Positions 1 through 7,599 of a DNA stretch of 47,625 nt are shown here, one piece after another; positions within the stretch are counted from its first letter, which is position 1, and every line of letters starts with the position of its first letter. Source of the stretch: a bacterium (GTDB lineage Bacteria; UBP14; UBA6098); assembly GCA_023145965.1 (NCBI GenBank), contig JAGLDC010000017.1, positions 1 to 47,625 on the forward strand. The letters are read 5' to 3'. Made by a program: the position numbers and the translations under genes. The notes under the pieces were generated by a model that did no database searches, was not told the origin of the DNA, and saw only the letters and a program-made list of their open reading frames with translations.

Positions 1-333
1 AACATCCATTTTGCCTTCTTCAAGGTTTTTCAAGATATCAATCCTATCATTTGATTCGATAGGTATCTCATCGAGGCCAAGTGCGATATTTATCTCTCGA
101 AGACGGGTTTTTACTGTCGGATAACTAAGTCCAAGGCGCGCCTCCATTTGCTTAATATTTCCTCCGGATGCCAAAAAAGCCCCCACTATCCCTACTTGCT
201 CTCGATTCAAATTATCAAAAGGTCCCGCCTCAAATTTACCGCGAACAGTAATATCACATTTAGGACAATAGTATTCTGTGACAATTACCTCGCCATTACA
301 AGATGGGCACCCTTTTAGTTTTTTCAGTTCCAT
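1..333 (-). CDS. DUF2089-family zinc-ribbon/HTH protein (3' end cut by window edge)
   Basis: The reading frame starts at the ATG at 333, behind an AGAGG ribosome site, and stays open to the left edge, giving 111 residues without the C-terminus. The first 35 residues hold two CxxC pairs (GCPSCNG and YYCPKCD), a zinc ribbon. The next part, with QVGIVGAFLASGGNIKQMEA followed by LGLSYPTVKTRLREI, looks like a helix-turn-helix. This layout is that of the DUF2089 family, small proteins thought to be DNA-binding regulators; the actual target is unknown. It is transcribed away from the inverted-repeat region at 434-662. I am confident in the family but make no functional claim beyond likely DNA binding. 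Confidence 0.8.
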   Translation of the reverse strand, partial: MELKKLKGCPSCNGEVIVTEYYCPKCDITVRGKFEAGPFDNLNREQVGIVGAFLASGGNIKQMEARLGLSYPTVKTRLREINIALGLDEIPIESNDRIDILKNLEEGKMDV

Positions 334-357
334 AATAAACCTCTTTCATTTGAATTA

Positions 358-385
358 AACATAATCATCATTTTAATTATTTCAA
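358..385 (-). promoter_or_regulatory. Likely sigma-70-type promoter of the DUF2089 gene
   Basis: On the minus strand a TTGAAA box and a TATGTT box are separated by 16 bases. They lie about 25 bases upstream of the start codon at 333, in a very AT-rich stretch. Judged by eye only. Confidence 0.45.
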
Positions 386-433
386 GTCTTTTTTTAAATA
401 TATTAATATTTATATTAAATATATTAAGATTAA

Positions 434-484
434 GCTGTATTTTATTAATATACAGCAACTTATGACCATGTGGTCATAAGTTGC
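434..484. repeat. Two overlapping inverted repeats upstream of the DUF2089 promoter
   Basis: The first is GCTGTAT (434-440) with ATACAGC (450-456), 7-base arms. The second is GCAACTTATGACCA (455-468) with its exact reverse complement (471-484), 14-base arms around a 2-base centre. Neither is followed by a good T-run, so a protein-binding operator or cruciform is more likely than a terminator. They share two bases, so both hairpins cannot form fully together. Confidence 0.6.
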
Positions 485-513
485 ACTGCTTTTAATCTCA
501 AATACCCCTTCTC

Positions 514-662
514 GGGCGGCATCGCGCAGAATGATATAATCATTCTGCCAACGGCAGGCCGATTAATCATTTAATACAAATTGCAATATCTCGCTCCGGC
601 CTGCCGAACTTTAGCTTTATCGGAAAGCTAGCTTTCCGATAAAGCTAAACGCGACGCCGCCC
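514..662. repeat. Cloverleaf-like element of nested inverted repeats
   Basis: An outer stem pairs 514-526 with 650-662 (13 bases, one mismatch). Inside it lie three further inverted repeats: 527-535 with 539-547 (9-base arms, 3-base loop), 552-561 with 597-606 (10-base arms, 35-base loop) and a perfect 40-base palindrome at 610-649. On one strand this folds as a closed four-way junction. No open reading frame of note is present. It could be a small non-autonomous mobile element, a REP-type element or a structured RNA. Confidence 0.65.
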
Positions 663-941
663 TTTTGAAGAACACTGGAAAGTAATACTAATCACTATAT
701 TAAGTATATAAAAAGAAGACAAAATTCTTTGAAACTGGCTGTTGCTGATTATTGCACTCTTTGGAACTGTGGTAGCGTAGCAATAAATGGGTCTATTTGT
801 TTGTAGTTAGTTGACATATTATCTACTTACTTGCTTTCATTGAATGGACATTGAACCAGAATTTAAGGAACGCCCTACACGATTCATCCGTTTGGAACCC
901 ATACATATTCTTCAATTTGCGCTCTAATGTCCTTTACAGGC

Positions 942-1041
942 CTCGGTTGCCGTTGAAACCCTCTCCCGACGCTTCGCGTCAAATATGACGCAAAGCAATA
1001 AAAAGAGCGCCTCCATGCAGGAGTTTGGGAGCGAAGAAAAA
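942..1041. repeat. 100-bp direct repeat, copy A
   Basis: This copy aligns without gaps to 2491-2590 with 8 differences in 100 bases. It abuts the stop codon of the glycosyltransferase gene at 1042. Read on the minus strand it contains a hairpin built on TTTGCGTCA and its complement, and a weaker CTCC/GGAG hairpin followed by a T-run, so it may act as a terminator for the gene. Confidence 0.85.
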
Positions 1042-2463
1042 CTAATCCCAGTTGTGTTTGTATAAATAAACCGGCGGAGCCGATTCCGCCGAATCCTCGA
1101 CATATATCAATTTGGATTGTGGCGGGATTTCATGTTCGCCCGCGCGTATGCTATAATCAGGGTGCATCATTACATCGAATTCACTGCGACTTATCTTGCC
1201 GCTTCTAACCTCCAAACCCTCACGCGTGGCTATACCAGCCGGATCGATGATTTTCCTATCGGTAACATATCCCGCCAGTCCAATGCGGCCTATCTCTATA
1301 GTTGCATCGTCGGGTGTATTCTTGTCCACATATGCGACCATTCTGTCAAGATTTGAGTCAATCTTGCTTCGACGAATGGTTCTCGTTATATAAGCCGCAG
1401 TCTGCAATGCAAGAAGTAGGATTGAGATTATTGTGATTAACAAAATCACATTTCGTTTTGAACATCTACCCAGATATTTCAAGATTACCGACGCACTCCA
1501 AGCTCCTAGTACCGCGATAAAAGGCCCGTAGGTTACAGTATATCTACTGGAAAAATTCCACTCTTTCAGGCCGAGAAAATAAAAAGCTAGCATACCCAAC
1601 ACCCAAGCTATTTCCAAATCGCGCTTCATAAAAGCGTTACCTAGCCTTTTTTCTTTATATGCGATAAAAATCCCACCTAAAGAGATAACAATCGGTATTA
1701 AAAAGCCGCGTAAGATCATAAATATCAACCTTATGCGATGATGAATTATTCTGGAAAGCGGCCAATTTGCGGATGATTTTGCGATTATTGTAATAGGAAC
1801 GATAGTGCCATATGTTTTTTGCGCATAGACTATCCATGGAGAATAAACAAGAAGCGCAACCAACAATGCCAATAAGCCCTTCAAACTTCTTTCTCGCCAC
1901 ACTCTATGAACGACAAACAATAAAATTAAGGGAATCCCTTCTGGCCGTGTCAATGCCGTCAGAGCCATTAAAATACCAGACGCGATAGGAAGCCGCTTCC
2001 TCTCTATTTCCGCCCTGTGGACAAGGAAAAGCGAAGCCGTTAGTAAAAGGAAAAGGCTCATCTCCATGGCCATATTGTAGGAGAAATAAACATCCCCCGA
2101 AAGCAAAGCCAGCCCGATTACCATTGCGTAATCATCGCCTCGCTTGCGGATTAATTTTGATAAAAGTATTATTGCAAAAACACCGCAAAGCCAGCTTAAA
2201 ATTCGTCCTATCCATAGAAAATCCAGGCCGGTTAAATAACCTATCGAACCTAAAAGGAGAGACCATAAGGGCGAGGTGCTCGAGTAGGTCGGGAGTTCCA
2301 CATTGAACGACAGGACGCCGTAGCGCGCAAAATTACGCGCTGTTTGCATGTGAATCCAGGTGTCGTCGCATGGAAACCCGATACTCGCTAGGTTATAAAG
2401 AGAAAATAGCGATAGAAATATGATGAAAAGCAATAGCTTCTGTTTATGAGAAAAAGTCTCCAA
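1042..2463 (-). CDS. GT-C type membrane glycosyltransferase (family 39-like)
   Basis: This 473-residue integral membrane protein has about ten hydrophobic segments. Its first extracytoplasmic loop carries an acidic pair at D33-D34 (CDDTWIHMQTARNFARYG), the arrangement seen in GT-C enzymes of the ArnT/PMT type, which transfer sugars from polyprenyl phosphate. The C-terminal 100 residues form a soluble domain after the last membrane segment (about 335-360). The start is a TTG at 2463 with AAAGGA seven bases upstream; no better ATG is in frame. The gene stands alone and is flanked by two near-identical 100-bp direct repeats, which suggests it was inserted or can be lost as a unit. Donor and acceptor cannot be told from sequence. 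Confidence 0.75.
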   Translation of the reverse strand: METFSHKQKLLLFIIFLSLFSLYNLASIGFPCDDTWIHMQTARNFARYGVLSFNVELPTYSSTSPLWSLLLGSIGYLTGLDFLWIGRILSWLCGVFAIILLSKLIRKRGDDYAMVIGLALLSGDVYFSYNMAMEMSLFLLLTASLFLVHRAEIERKRLPIASGILMALTALTRPEGIPLILLFVVHRVWRERSLKGLLALLVALLVYSPWIVYAQKTYGTIVPITIIAKSSANWPLSRIIHHRIRLIFMILRGFLIPIVISLGGIFIAYKEKRLGNAFMKRDLEIAWVLGMLAFYFLGLKEWNFSSRYTVTYGPFIAVLGAWSASVILKYLGRCSKRNVILLITIISILLLALQTAAYITRTIRRSKIDSNLDRMVAYVDKNTPDDATIEIGRIGLAGYVTDRKIIDPAGIATREGLEVRSGKISRSEFDVMMHPDYSIRAGEHEIPPQSKLIYVEDSAESAPPVYLYKHNWD

Positions 2464-2490
2464 ATCATCATCCTTTCATTATCTTATTCG

Positions 2491-2590
2491 CTCGGTTGCC
2501 ATTGAAACCCTCTTCCATCGCTTTGCGTCAAATATGACGCAAAGCGATAAAAAGAGCGCCTCCATACAGGAGTCTGGGAGCGAAGAAAAA
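2491..2590. repeat. 100-bp direct repeat, copy B
   Basis: This is the partner of 942-1041 (92 of 100 bases equal) and ends 27 bases before the start codon of the glycosyltransferase gene. The TTTGCGTCA hairpin is perfect in this copy. Confidence 0.85.
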
Positions 2591-2622
2591 TCCCTAAATT
2601 TTTCGTTTTGACACGCCTTCGG

Positions 2623-2672
2623 CTACTTAACGACCGGTCGGTATAAGTAGGGAAGCACCTATGTGGGCTTCC
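2623..2672. repeat. Two adjacent hairpins
   Basis: CTACTTA (2623-2629) pairs with TAAGTAG (2644-2650) around the palindrome CGACCGGTCG (2631-2640). Directly after it, GGAAGC (2651-2656) pairs with GCTTCC (2667-2672). They lie in a non-coding stretch and look like a small REP-type structured repeat. Confidence 0.5.
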
Positions 2673-2700
2673 GCGTTTCCGCGTCCCTTTATTGCACCAT

Positions 2701-2730
2701 AAAAAAAGGCGACTCACCGGCGCGCCTTTT
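2701..2730 (-). terminator. Rho-independent terminator with no intact gene in front
   Basis: AAAAGGCG (2704-2711) pairs with CGCCTTTT (2723-2730). On the minus strand the stem runs into a seven-T tract. No intact minus-strand gene lies between it and the leuS terminator, which fits the decayed gene at 2928-3030. Confidence 0.6.
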
Positions 2731-2927
2731 GCTCCTTCGGCATGCTGTCGGCAAGGGCTAAATCTGTCGTATTTCCGTTCACCTTAAACATCCTAAAAAG
2801 CAATCTATAGCATTCATTACCCAAACACAAGAGGATTTTACTAAAACATAAGCTGTCTTTTGGCATGGCGTGACCCATCGCACATTTCACTAAATATTGA
2901 TCGCTCCATTTTCATCCGTTTGCGCTC

Positions 2928-3030
2928 CTATTTTAGATAAAGGATTCGTTTCGTGATATTGTTAACCCCGCCCGTTGCGCGAACGAGATAAACGCCGGAA
3001 CCAAGGGAGGGAGAGGAATTCGGGCATTGT
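2928..3030 (-). pseudogene. C-terminal remnant of a secreted protein with a sorting-tail-like end
   Basis: Reading the minus strand to the TAG at 2928-2930 gives about 30 residues ending in GSGVYLVRATGGVNNITKR and then ILYLK. This is the pattern of the C-terminal beta-strand tails (G-x-Y-x-V-R ... K-x-x-x-x-K-stop) used for type 9-like secretion or FlgD-type folds in FCB-group bacteria. No matching upstream coding sequence survives, and the region up to 3240 does not read as one protein. I interpret it as the end of a deleted gene. The orphan terminator at 2701-2730 would have belonged to it. Confidence is limited because the piece is so short. Confidence 0.45.
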
Positions 3031-3136
3031 AGGCAGACGCATATGTCGGCCCGTGCAATGGGTGTTTCGTAGAATCCGGGAATTTTTTTACGACAATTTT
3101 CCTACCGATACTTGGAAGCCTGTCCCCTCCGACTGG

Positions 3137-3158
3137 ATTCCCAATCGAAATCGGGAAT
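3137..3158. repeat. Dispersed ATTCCC...GGGAAT inverted repeat, copy 1
   Basis: ATTCCC (3137-3142) pairs with GGGAAT (3153-3158) and is preceded by GACTGG. A second copy with the same arms and a similar flank is at 28759-28778. Both are intergenic, as expected for a small genome-wide repeat family. Confidence 0.5.
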
Positions 3159-3244
3159 AACATAAGAATGACGCAATGCATCAAACCAGTGCAACCGGGG
3201 CAGCCACACAAAATGAAGCGAGAGTGCGAAAAATGCTGGGTGTT

Positions 3245-3277
3245 ATAAAAAAAGCGGCCTCCATCCGGAGGCCGCTT
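3245..3277 (-). terminator. Rho-independent terminator of leuS
   Basis: AAGCGGCCTCC (3252-3262) pairs perfectly with GGAGGCCGCTT (3267-3277) around a 4-base loop. On the minus strand it is followed by seven Ts, and it lies a few bases past the leuS stop. Confidence 0.9.
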
Positions 3278-3283
3278 ATTTGT

Positions 3284-5734
3284 TTATTTCGCGATTATGT
3301 TCAATATTCGGCCTTTTACATAGATCACCTTAAGTATCTTTTTGCCTTCAAGATTGCGTTGAACATTAGCAACCTCCATCGCTGATTTAATCGCCGTGTC
3401 CTGATCGGCATCGGGCGAGATATTTATTGTGCCTCGGAGTTTACCGCTTACCTGAACGCCTATCTCCACCGTGTCAAGCGCGATAACCGATTCATCCCAG
3501 GTCGGCCATTGCCTTTCGACAATAAACTCGTCATATCCGAGACGCTCATTGAGTTCCTCCGCAAGGTGCGGCGCAAACGGCGCGATCATGCGCGCTAGGC
3601 TGTCGGCTATCGAATACGCGATGCGCGAACCGGCCATATCTTCAGGCGAAACGATATTGATGAACTCCATAAGGCGCGCGATGGCGGTGTTGTAGGACAT
3701 CCCTTCTATGTCATCTGTGACGGCCTTTATTGTGCGATGAAGAGTTTTATAAAGCTCCATATCTCGCTCGTTCAAACCATCGACCGAATCGGCAACCGCG
3801 CTCTTGTCTATGTTACCACTGACGAGCGAATCAATTCGGCGAAGGAAGCGCTCTGCCCCTTTCATGCCATCCTCATTCCACGATATCTCGTGCCCCGGAG
3901 GCGCGAAAAAGAACATCGCCGTGCGCGAAACATCGACACCGTGCTTATCCGCAATCTCGATCGGGCTAATCACATTGCCCTTGGATTTGGACATCTTGTC
4001 GCCTTGCTCGTCGCAGACCATACCGTGGTTGAACATTTTCACCACCGGTTCATCCACCGGCAGAAGCCCCATATCGAAAAGAACCTTTGTAATCCAACGA
4101 AAATACAGAAGATGGCTGGTTGCATGCTCGATACCGCCTATGTATAAATCAACCGGGAACCATTTCTTGGCTTCTTCGACCGAAAAGGCAGCGCTATCGT
4201 TATTAGGATCGAGATAGCGTAGTTCATACCAACTGCTACAAACATAGGTGTCCATGGTATCAGGGTCGCGGCGCGCGGGGCCTCCGCAGACCGGGCAGGT
4301 TGTATTCATAAACTCTGGAACATCGGACAGAGGGCTTCTTCCTCTTGGAAGAAAATCCTCGACATGAGGTAATATAACCGGCAAGTCTTCCTCCGGAACC
4401 GGCACTATCCCGCATTTCTCGCAATGGACAACCGGGATAGGCGCGCCCCAATATCGTTGCCTACTTATAAGCCAGTCGCGAAGCCGGAACTGTATCGTTG
4501 GTTCTGCGTGATGCTCCACCGCACCAAACTCGACAATGCGCTTCTTGGCTTCGAGCGACTCCATCCCGTTGAACTGCGCCGAATTGACAATAAAACCCGG
4601 TTCGGTGAACGCCTCGGTCATCGCACCGGGGTCGAGGTTTACGCCCTTCGGGTTGATGACTACCTCGATCTTTATATCATATTTCTTGGCAAATTCGAAA
4701 TCGCGCTGGTCGTGCGCCGGGACTGCCATCACCGCACCAGAACCGTAGCCCGCGAGCACATAATCCGCGACAAACAGCGGCACATTGTCGCCGTTGAAGG
4801 GATTGTGCACATGAAGGCCGGTGAAAACGCCGTCCTTCTCGCGGTCTTCGGCCATGCGTTCGATCTCGCTCTTCAAAGCTGTTTTTTGAATATACTCCTC
4901 GACGGCCTCGCGGTTCGGGCAGATGCCGACGAGTTTTTTCATAAGTTCAGCCTCTGGCGCAATTGCCATAAAGGTTACGCCATAGACTGTGTCCGGTCGA
5001 GTAGTGAACACCGGAAGGTCATCGCCGGTTTCAACCACTGAAAATAAAACATTTGCGCCTTCTGAACGACCTATCCAATATCGCTGAATACCCTTGAGTG
5101 TGTCCGACCAATGTTCGAGTTTGTCGAGATCATCGAGCAATCGCTGAGCATAGTCTGTAATTTTGAAAAACCACTGCTTGAGCGATTTCCGTTGAACCGG
5201 TGTGTTCTCATGGCGCCAGCAACATCCGCCAGTAACCTGTTCGTTCGCCAGAACGGTGTTACATTCCGGGCACCAATTCACCATGGCCTCTTTTTGATAT
5301 GCGAGGCCCCTTTTATATAGCTGAACAAACACCCATTGTGTCCATTTATAGTATTCAGGTCTGCTAGTGGCTATCTCGCGCTCCCAATCGAATGAAACAC
5401 CGAGCGCTTGAAGCGTGCTCTTTCCGGTAGCAATATTTCTCTCAGTCCATTCGCCCGGATGAACTCCTCGTTTTATGGCGGCTTGTTCGGCGGGTAGTCC
5501 GAAAGAATCCCAACCAAAAGGATGGAGCATTTTTTTGCCGCGCATACGCATATACCGCCAGACCAAATCACCAATAGAGTAATTACGGAAGTGCCCCATG
5601 TGAACATCCCCGCTTGGGTATGCAAACATCTCCAATAGATAGAACTTATCCTCACCGGGATTTTCCGGGGTTTTAAAAACCTCGGCTTCGCGCCATCGGG
5701 TTTGCCATTTTTTTTCTATATCTTCGAAAGGCAT
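3284..5734 (-). CDS. leuS: Leucyl-tRNA synthetase
   Basis: This 816-residue class I aminoacyl-tRNA synthetase charges tRNA-Leu. The nucleotide-binding HIGH signature is present as HMGH at residues 45-48, and the KMSKS loop is intact (GDKMSKSKGNV, about residue 580). Between them lie the CP1 editing domain, with its threonine-rich TTRPDT motif, and zinc-binding cysteine pairs (HCEKCG, CPVCGG). The C-terminal anticodon-binding and tRNA-contact domains follow. Length is normal for bacterial LeuRS. The ATG at 5734 follows GGAAGGA. The gene has its own promoter at 5911-5939, a leader of about 170 bases and a strong terminator, so it is a single-gene unit. Confidence 0.98.
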   Translation of the reverse strand: MPFEDIEKKWQTRWREAEVFKTPENPGEDKFYLLEMFAYPSGDVHMGHFRNYSIGDLVWRYMRMRGKKMLHPFGWDSFGLPAEQAAIKRGVHPGEWTERNIATGKSTLQALGVSFDWEREIATSRPEYYKWTQWVFVQLYKRGLAYQKEAMVNWCPECNTVLANEQVTGGCCWRHENTPVQRKSLKQWFFKITDYAQRLLDDLDKLEHWSDTLKGIQRYWIGRSEGANVLFSVVETGDDLPVFTTRPDTVYGVTFMAIAPEAELMKKLVGICPNREAVEEYIQKTALKSEIERMAEDREKDGVFTGLHVHNPFNGDNVPLFVADYVLAGYGSGAVMAVPAHDQRDFEFAKKYDIKIEVVINPKGVNLDPGAMTEAFTEPGFIVNSAQFNGMESLEAKKRIVEFGAVEHHAEPTIQFRLRDWLISRQRYWGAPIPVVHCEKCGIVPVPEEDLPVILPHVEDFLPRGRSPLSDVPEFMNTTCPVCGGPARRDPDTMDTYVCSSWYELRYLDPNNDSAAFSVEEAKKWFPVDLYIGGIEHATSHLLYFRWITKVLFDMGLLPVDEPVVKMFNHGMVCDEQGDKMSKSKGNVISPIEIADKHGVDVSRTAMFFFAPPGHEISWNEDGMKGAERFLRRIDSLVSGNIDKSAVADSVDGLNERDMELYKTLHRTIKAVTDDIEGMSYNTAIARLMEFINIVSPEDMAGSRIAYSIADSLARMIAPFAPHLAEELNERLGYDEFIVERQWPTWDESVIALDTVEIGVQVSGKLRGTINISPDADQDTAIKSAMEVANVQRNLEGKKILKVIYVKGRILNIIAK

Positions 5735-5910
5735 GATTCCTTCCTTCGTTTTAACTCAATAATATTTTTTCTATTAAAAAAACAGATTCTGAAAAAGCAA
5801 ACATAAATAGTTTGCCTGATTCGAAGGATTATGATTAAAGGCCTCGGTTGGCCGATATAATGGCCACCGGTAGCACCTCCATAATTATTGGTCTCTTCTT
5901 CTTGGCGGAA

Positions 5911-5939
5911 AATATAGTTATCAAATTGTCATTCGTCAA
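5911..5939 (-). promoter_or_regulatory. Promoter of leuS
   Basis: On the minus strand TTGACG and TATATT are 17 bases apart. Transcription would start near 5904, leaving a leader of about 170 bases. The leader contains three GGCC segments (5840-5843, 5850-5853, 5862-5865) that can pair in two exclusive ways, a possible but weak attenuator. Confidence 0.6.
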
Positions 5940-6219
5940 GGGATTTTGGCAACCACAAATCGAAGAAAGATTAAGGGCTAAGAAATTCTTTGCAACTCAT
6001 TTGTAACCAACTCATTAGGCCTCATTAGAGACCCACTTATTGCAACGCAGCACTAATTCTTAATAAAGCCAATATTATATTCAAGTATACAAGTTCAAAA
6101 CTCCGGATGATAATATCGTCATCTCTTTTATGTTGCTATAATAGCCCTATAACGATATAATGATTCTAACCTACCTCAATATAGATCCCCCTGTAAATAA
6201 AAGAACTCTTATATTCACC

Positions 6220-6247
6220 TTGACCTCAATCTTACAATCTATATTAT
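6220..6247 (+). promoter_or_regulatory. Promoter of the HD-domain gene
   Basis: TTGACC and TATTAT are separated by 16 bases. The expected start near 6254 lies about 20 bases before the start codon at 6275, which has a strong GGAGG site. Confidence 0.6.
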
Positions 6248-6274
6248 TTTGCTTAACTAGACTGGAGGTAATAA

Positions 6275-6814
6275 ATGAAAAAACTTTGGCAAAAATTATC
6301 GATCATCGAGGAAATATCAGACGCGGCGCTGCGTGAGAAAGTCCGCAAAACCATGGAATCAGCCATCCAGACGGCAGGATGGACAGAGAAGCAAGCGCTC
6401 GATATACCTTTTACTCTGCTAATTCCCAAAACAAAAGTCTCGCTGATCGAGCACACAAAACAAGTTACACTGATGGCTCTTGAAAACGCGGAACGCATGG
6501 CTGAAGCCTATGATGGTTACAAATTCGACCGCGATGTTCTAATCGCTGGCGGCATTCTCCACGATGTTGGCAAATTTCTCGAATATAAATTTGAAAACGG
6601 CAAATATGTCAAATCCCAAATTGGTAAATTCTTAAGACATCCATTCAGTGGCTGCGCTTTTGCATATAAAATGGGACTTCCCCCCGAGATATGCCATTGT
6701 ATTGCGGTCCATGCCCACGAAGGCGACGGCGGGTGGCGAAGCCTCGAGGCAATCGCCATAAACAAAGCCGATTTCACAAATTTCAATTCGCTTCAGGAAG
6801 TAGAATTGGCATGA
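6275..6814 (+). CDS. HD-domain metal-dependent phosphohydrolase
   Basis: This 179-residue soluble protein has the HD-superfamily metal ligands in order: H60, the H96-D97 doublet in ILHDVGKF, further histidines at 122, 146 and 148 (AVHAHEGD), and D166 in NKADF. The family hydrolyses phosphate esters, often of nucleotides or cyclic dinucleotides. The extra histidines resemble those of small HD proteins acting on nucleotides or in RNA metabolism, but the substrate cannot be named. It is a single gene with its own promoter and a shared bidirectional terminator at 6844-6880. The ATG at 6275 follows GGAGG by seven bases. Confidence 0.85.
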   Translation: MKKLWQKLSIIEEISDAALREKVRKTMESAIQTAGWTEKQALDIPFTLLIPKTKVSLIEHTKQVTLMALENAERMAEAYDGYKFDRDVLIAGGILHDVGKFLEYKFENGKYVKSQIGKFLRHPFSGCAFAYKMGLPPEICHCIAVHAHEGDGGWRSLEAIAINKADFTNFNSLQEVELA

Positions 6815-6843
6815 CCTTCTTTATTAAGAATTGATTCAGACAT

Positions 6844-6880
6844 AAGGAAGGCGGGTTTAAGACTAAAACCCGCCCTCCTT
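6844..6880. terminator. Bidirectional terminator between converging genes
   Basis: AAGGAAGGCGGGTTT (6844-6858) pairs with AAACCCGCCCTCCTT (6866-6880), 15-base arms with one wobble pair. It lies between the HD-domain gene and the last gene of the large minus-strand cluster and can serve both. Confidence 0.85.
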
Positions 6881-6900
6881 ATTAAGGTTTAAATTTAAGG

Positions 6901-7392
6901 CTATACAGCAACCTCTTGAAACACACCAAGTTCCTTGTTTTTCTTGACATTATCCCATTTAAACACCCTGCCGTTCATAACAATAAATACACCCGGCGGA
7001 AGCAGTTGAATCGCCATTACAGCGCATCCGAGATTGAAAAGCGCATCTGATTGGCTGAAACTGTAGGGCACCATCGAACCGGTGATAACAATTGTCTTCT
7101 CGAGATTAGCTTTACCTATAAGTTCCGCAGTTTCAGACATGGTATCGGTGCCATGAGTAATAATTAATTTTTCTTCATCTGACCACCTGCACGATTCGAG
7201 TATCTTCATTCGGTTAGAGTCTTTGAATTGAAGGCTATCCAATAATTGATTGATCTCGATCTCAATTGGGACAGTGCATCGAACATATTTTAGTATTTCT
7301 GGAAGGTGGGAATCTTTAAAGGTTAGTTCTCCTTTTAACTCATCGTAATGCTTGTCGAAAGTCCCGCCTGTAATAATAATTCTTATCTTCAT
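6901..7392 (-). CDS. Short asparaginase-family protein (N-terminal catalytic domain only)
   Basis: The 163 residues match the N-terminal half of type I/II L-asparaginases. TGGTFDK at 8-14 supplies the first catalytic threonine (T11) and THGTDTM at 79-85 the second Thr and Asp. The normal enzyme has about 330 residues, and the C-terminal domain is absent here. The protein ends cleanly and is followed by a terminator, so this is a stand-alone short form rather than an obvious truncation. It lies 207 bases after the PLP-enzyme gene on the same strand and may be the last gene of the purine cluster. Amide hydrolysis of a small ureide or asparagine-like product is a reasonable guess. The ATG at 7392 follows AAAGG. 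Confidence 0.8.
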   Translation of the reverse strand: MKIRIIITGGTFDKHYDELKGELTFKDSHLPEILKYVRCTVPIEIEINQLLDSLQFKDSNRMKILESCRWSDEEKLIITHGTDTMSETAELIGKANLEKTIVITGSMVPYSFSQSDALFNLGCAVMAIQLLPPGVFIVMNGRVFKWDNVKKNKELGVFQEVAV

Positions 7393-7599
7393 TGTTTTAC
7401 CTTTGCTACCTTGAATTTGATAGATTGAGATTCATATATGAATTTGAAAGAATAATTCAAGGGAATTTTACACCAAAAACAAAGATATTCATATTATCTT
7501 GTTTCTGGAATTCACAACCCAATTGAAATCTTTTAAATTCGAGACGGATTGTTCCTTAGGCAGCAATTGTAGTTTCGCAGTTTTCTTGATTTTTAGGTT

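Larger units (their letters stand above)
334..1041. other. 708-base non-coding region between a gene start and a gene end
   Basis: This stretch lies between the start of the DUF2089 gene and the stop of the glycosyltransferase gene. It holds the promoter at 358-385, the inverted repeats at 434-662 and the direct repeat copy at 942-1041. In 663-941 I see no gene and no convincing structure. Confidence 0.6.
2464..3283. other. 820-base stretch without an intact gene
   Basis: Between the leuS stop and the glycosyltransferase start this region holds the repeat copy at 2491-2590, hairpins at 2623-2672, terminators at 2701-2730 and 3245-3277, the sorting-tail remnant at 2928-3030 and the small inverted repeat at 3137-3158. 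Short open frames on both strands show no protein-like composition. It looks like a site of past gene loss. Confidence 0.55.
5735..6274. other. 540-base divergent intergenic region
   Basis: This region lies between the diverging starts of leuS and the HD-domain gene. It holds the leuS leader and promoter (to 5939) and the HD-gene promoter (6220-6247). In 5940-6219 I see only AT-rich sequence with no gene or clear structure. Confidence 0.6.

Noticed and set aside
2933-3211. A 92-codon minus-strand open frame
   Set aside because: It overlaps in another frame the sorting-tail remnant and a dispersed repeat, and its composition is not protein-like.
3737-5041. Long plus-strand open frames opposite leuS (for example 136 and 205 codons)
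   Set aside because: They are antisense shadows of leuS without ribosome sites or family motifs.
5840-5885. Possible T-box leader before leuS (a stretch with 10 of 14 bases like the T-box core)
   Set aside because: The base-pairing UGGN element for the tRNA end reads UGCU, and only about 20 bases lie between the predicted transcript start and this motif, so no specifier stem can exist.
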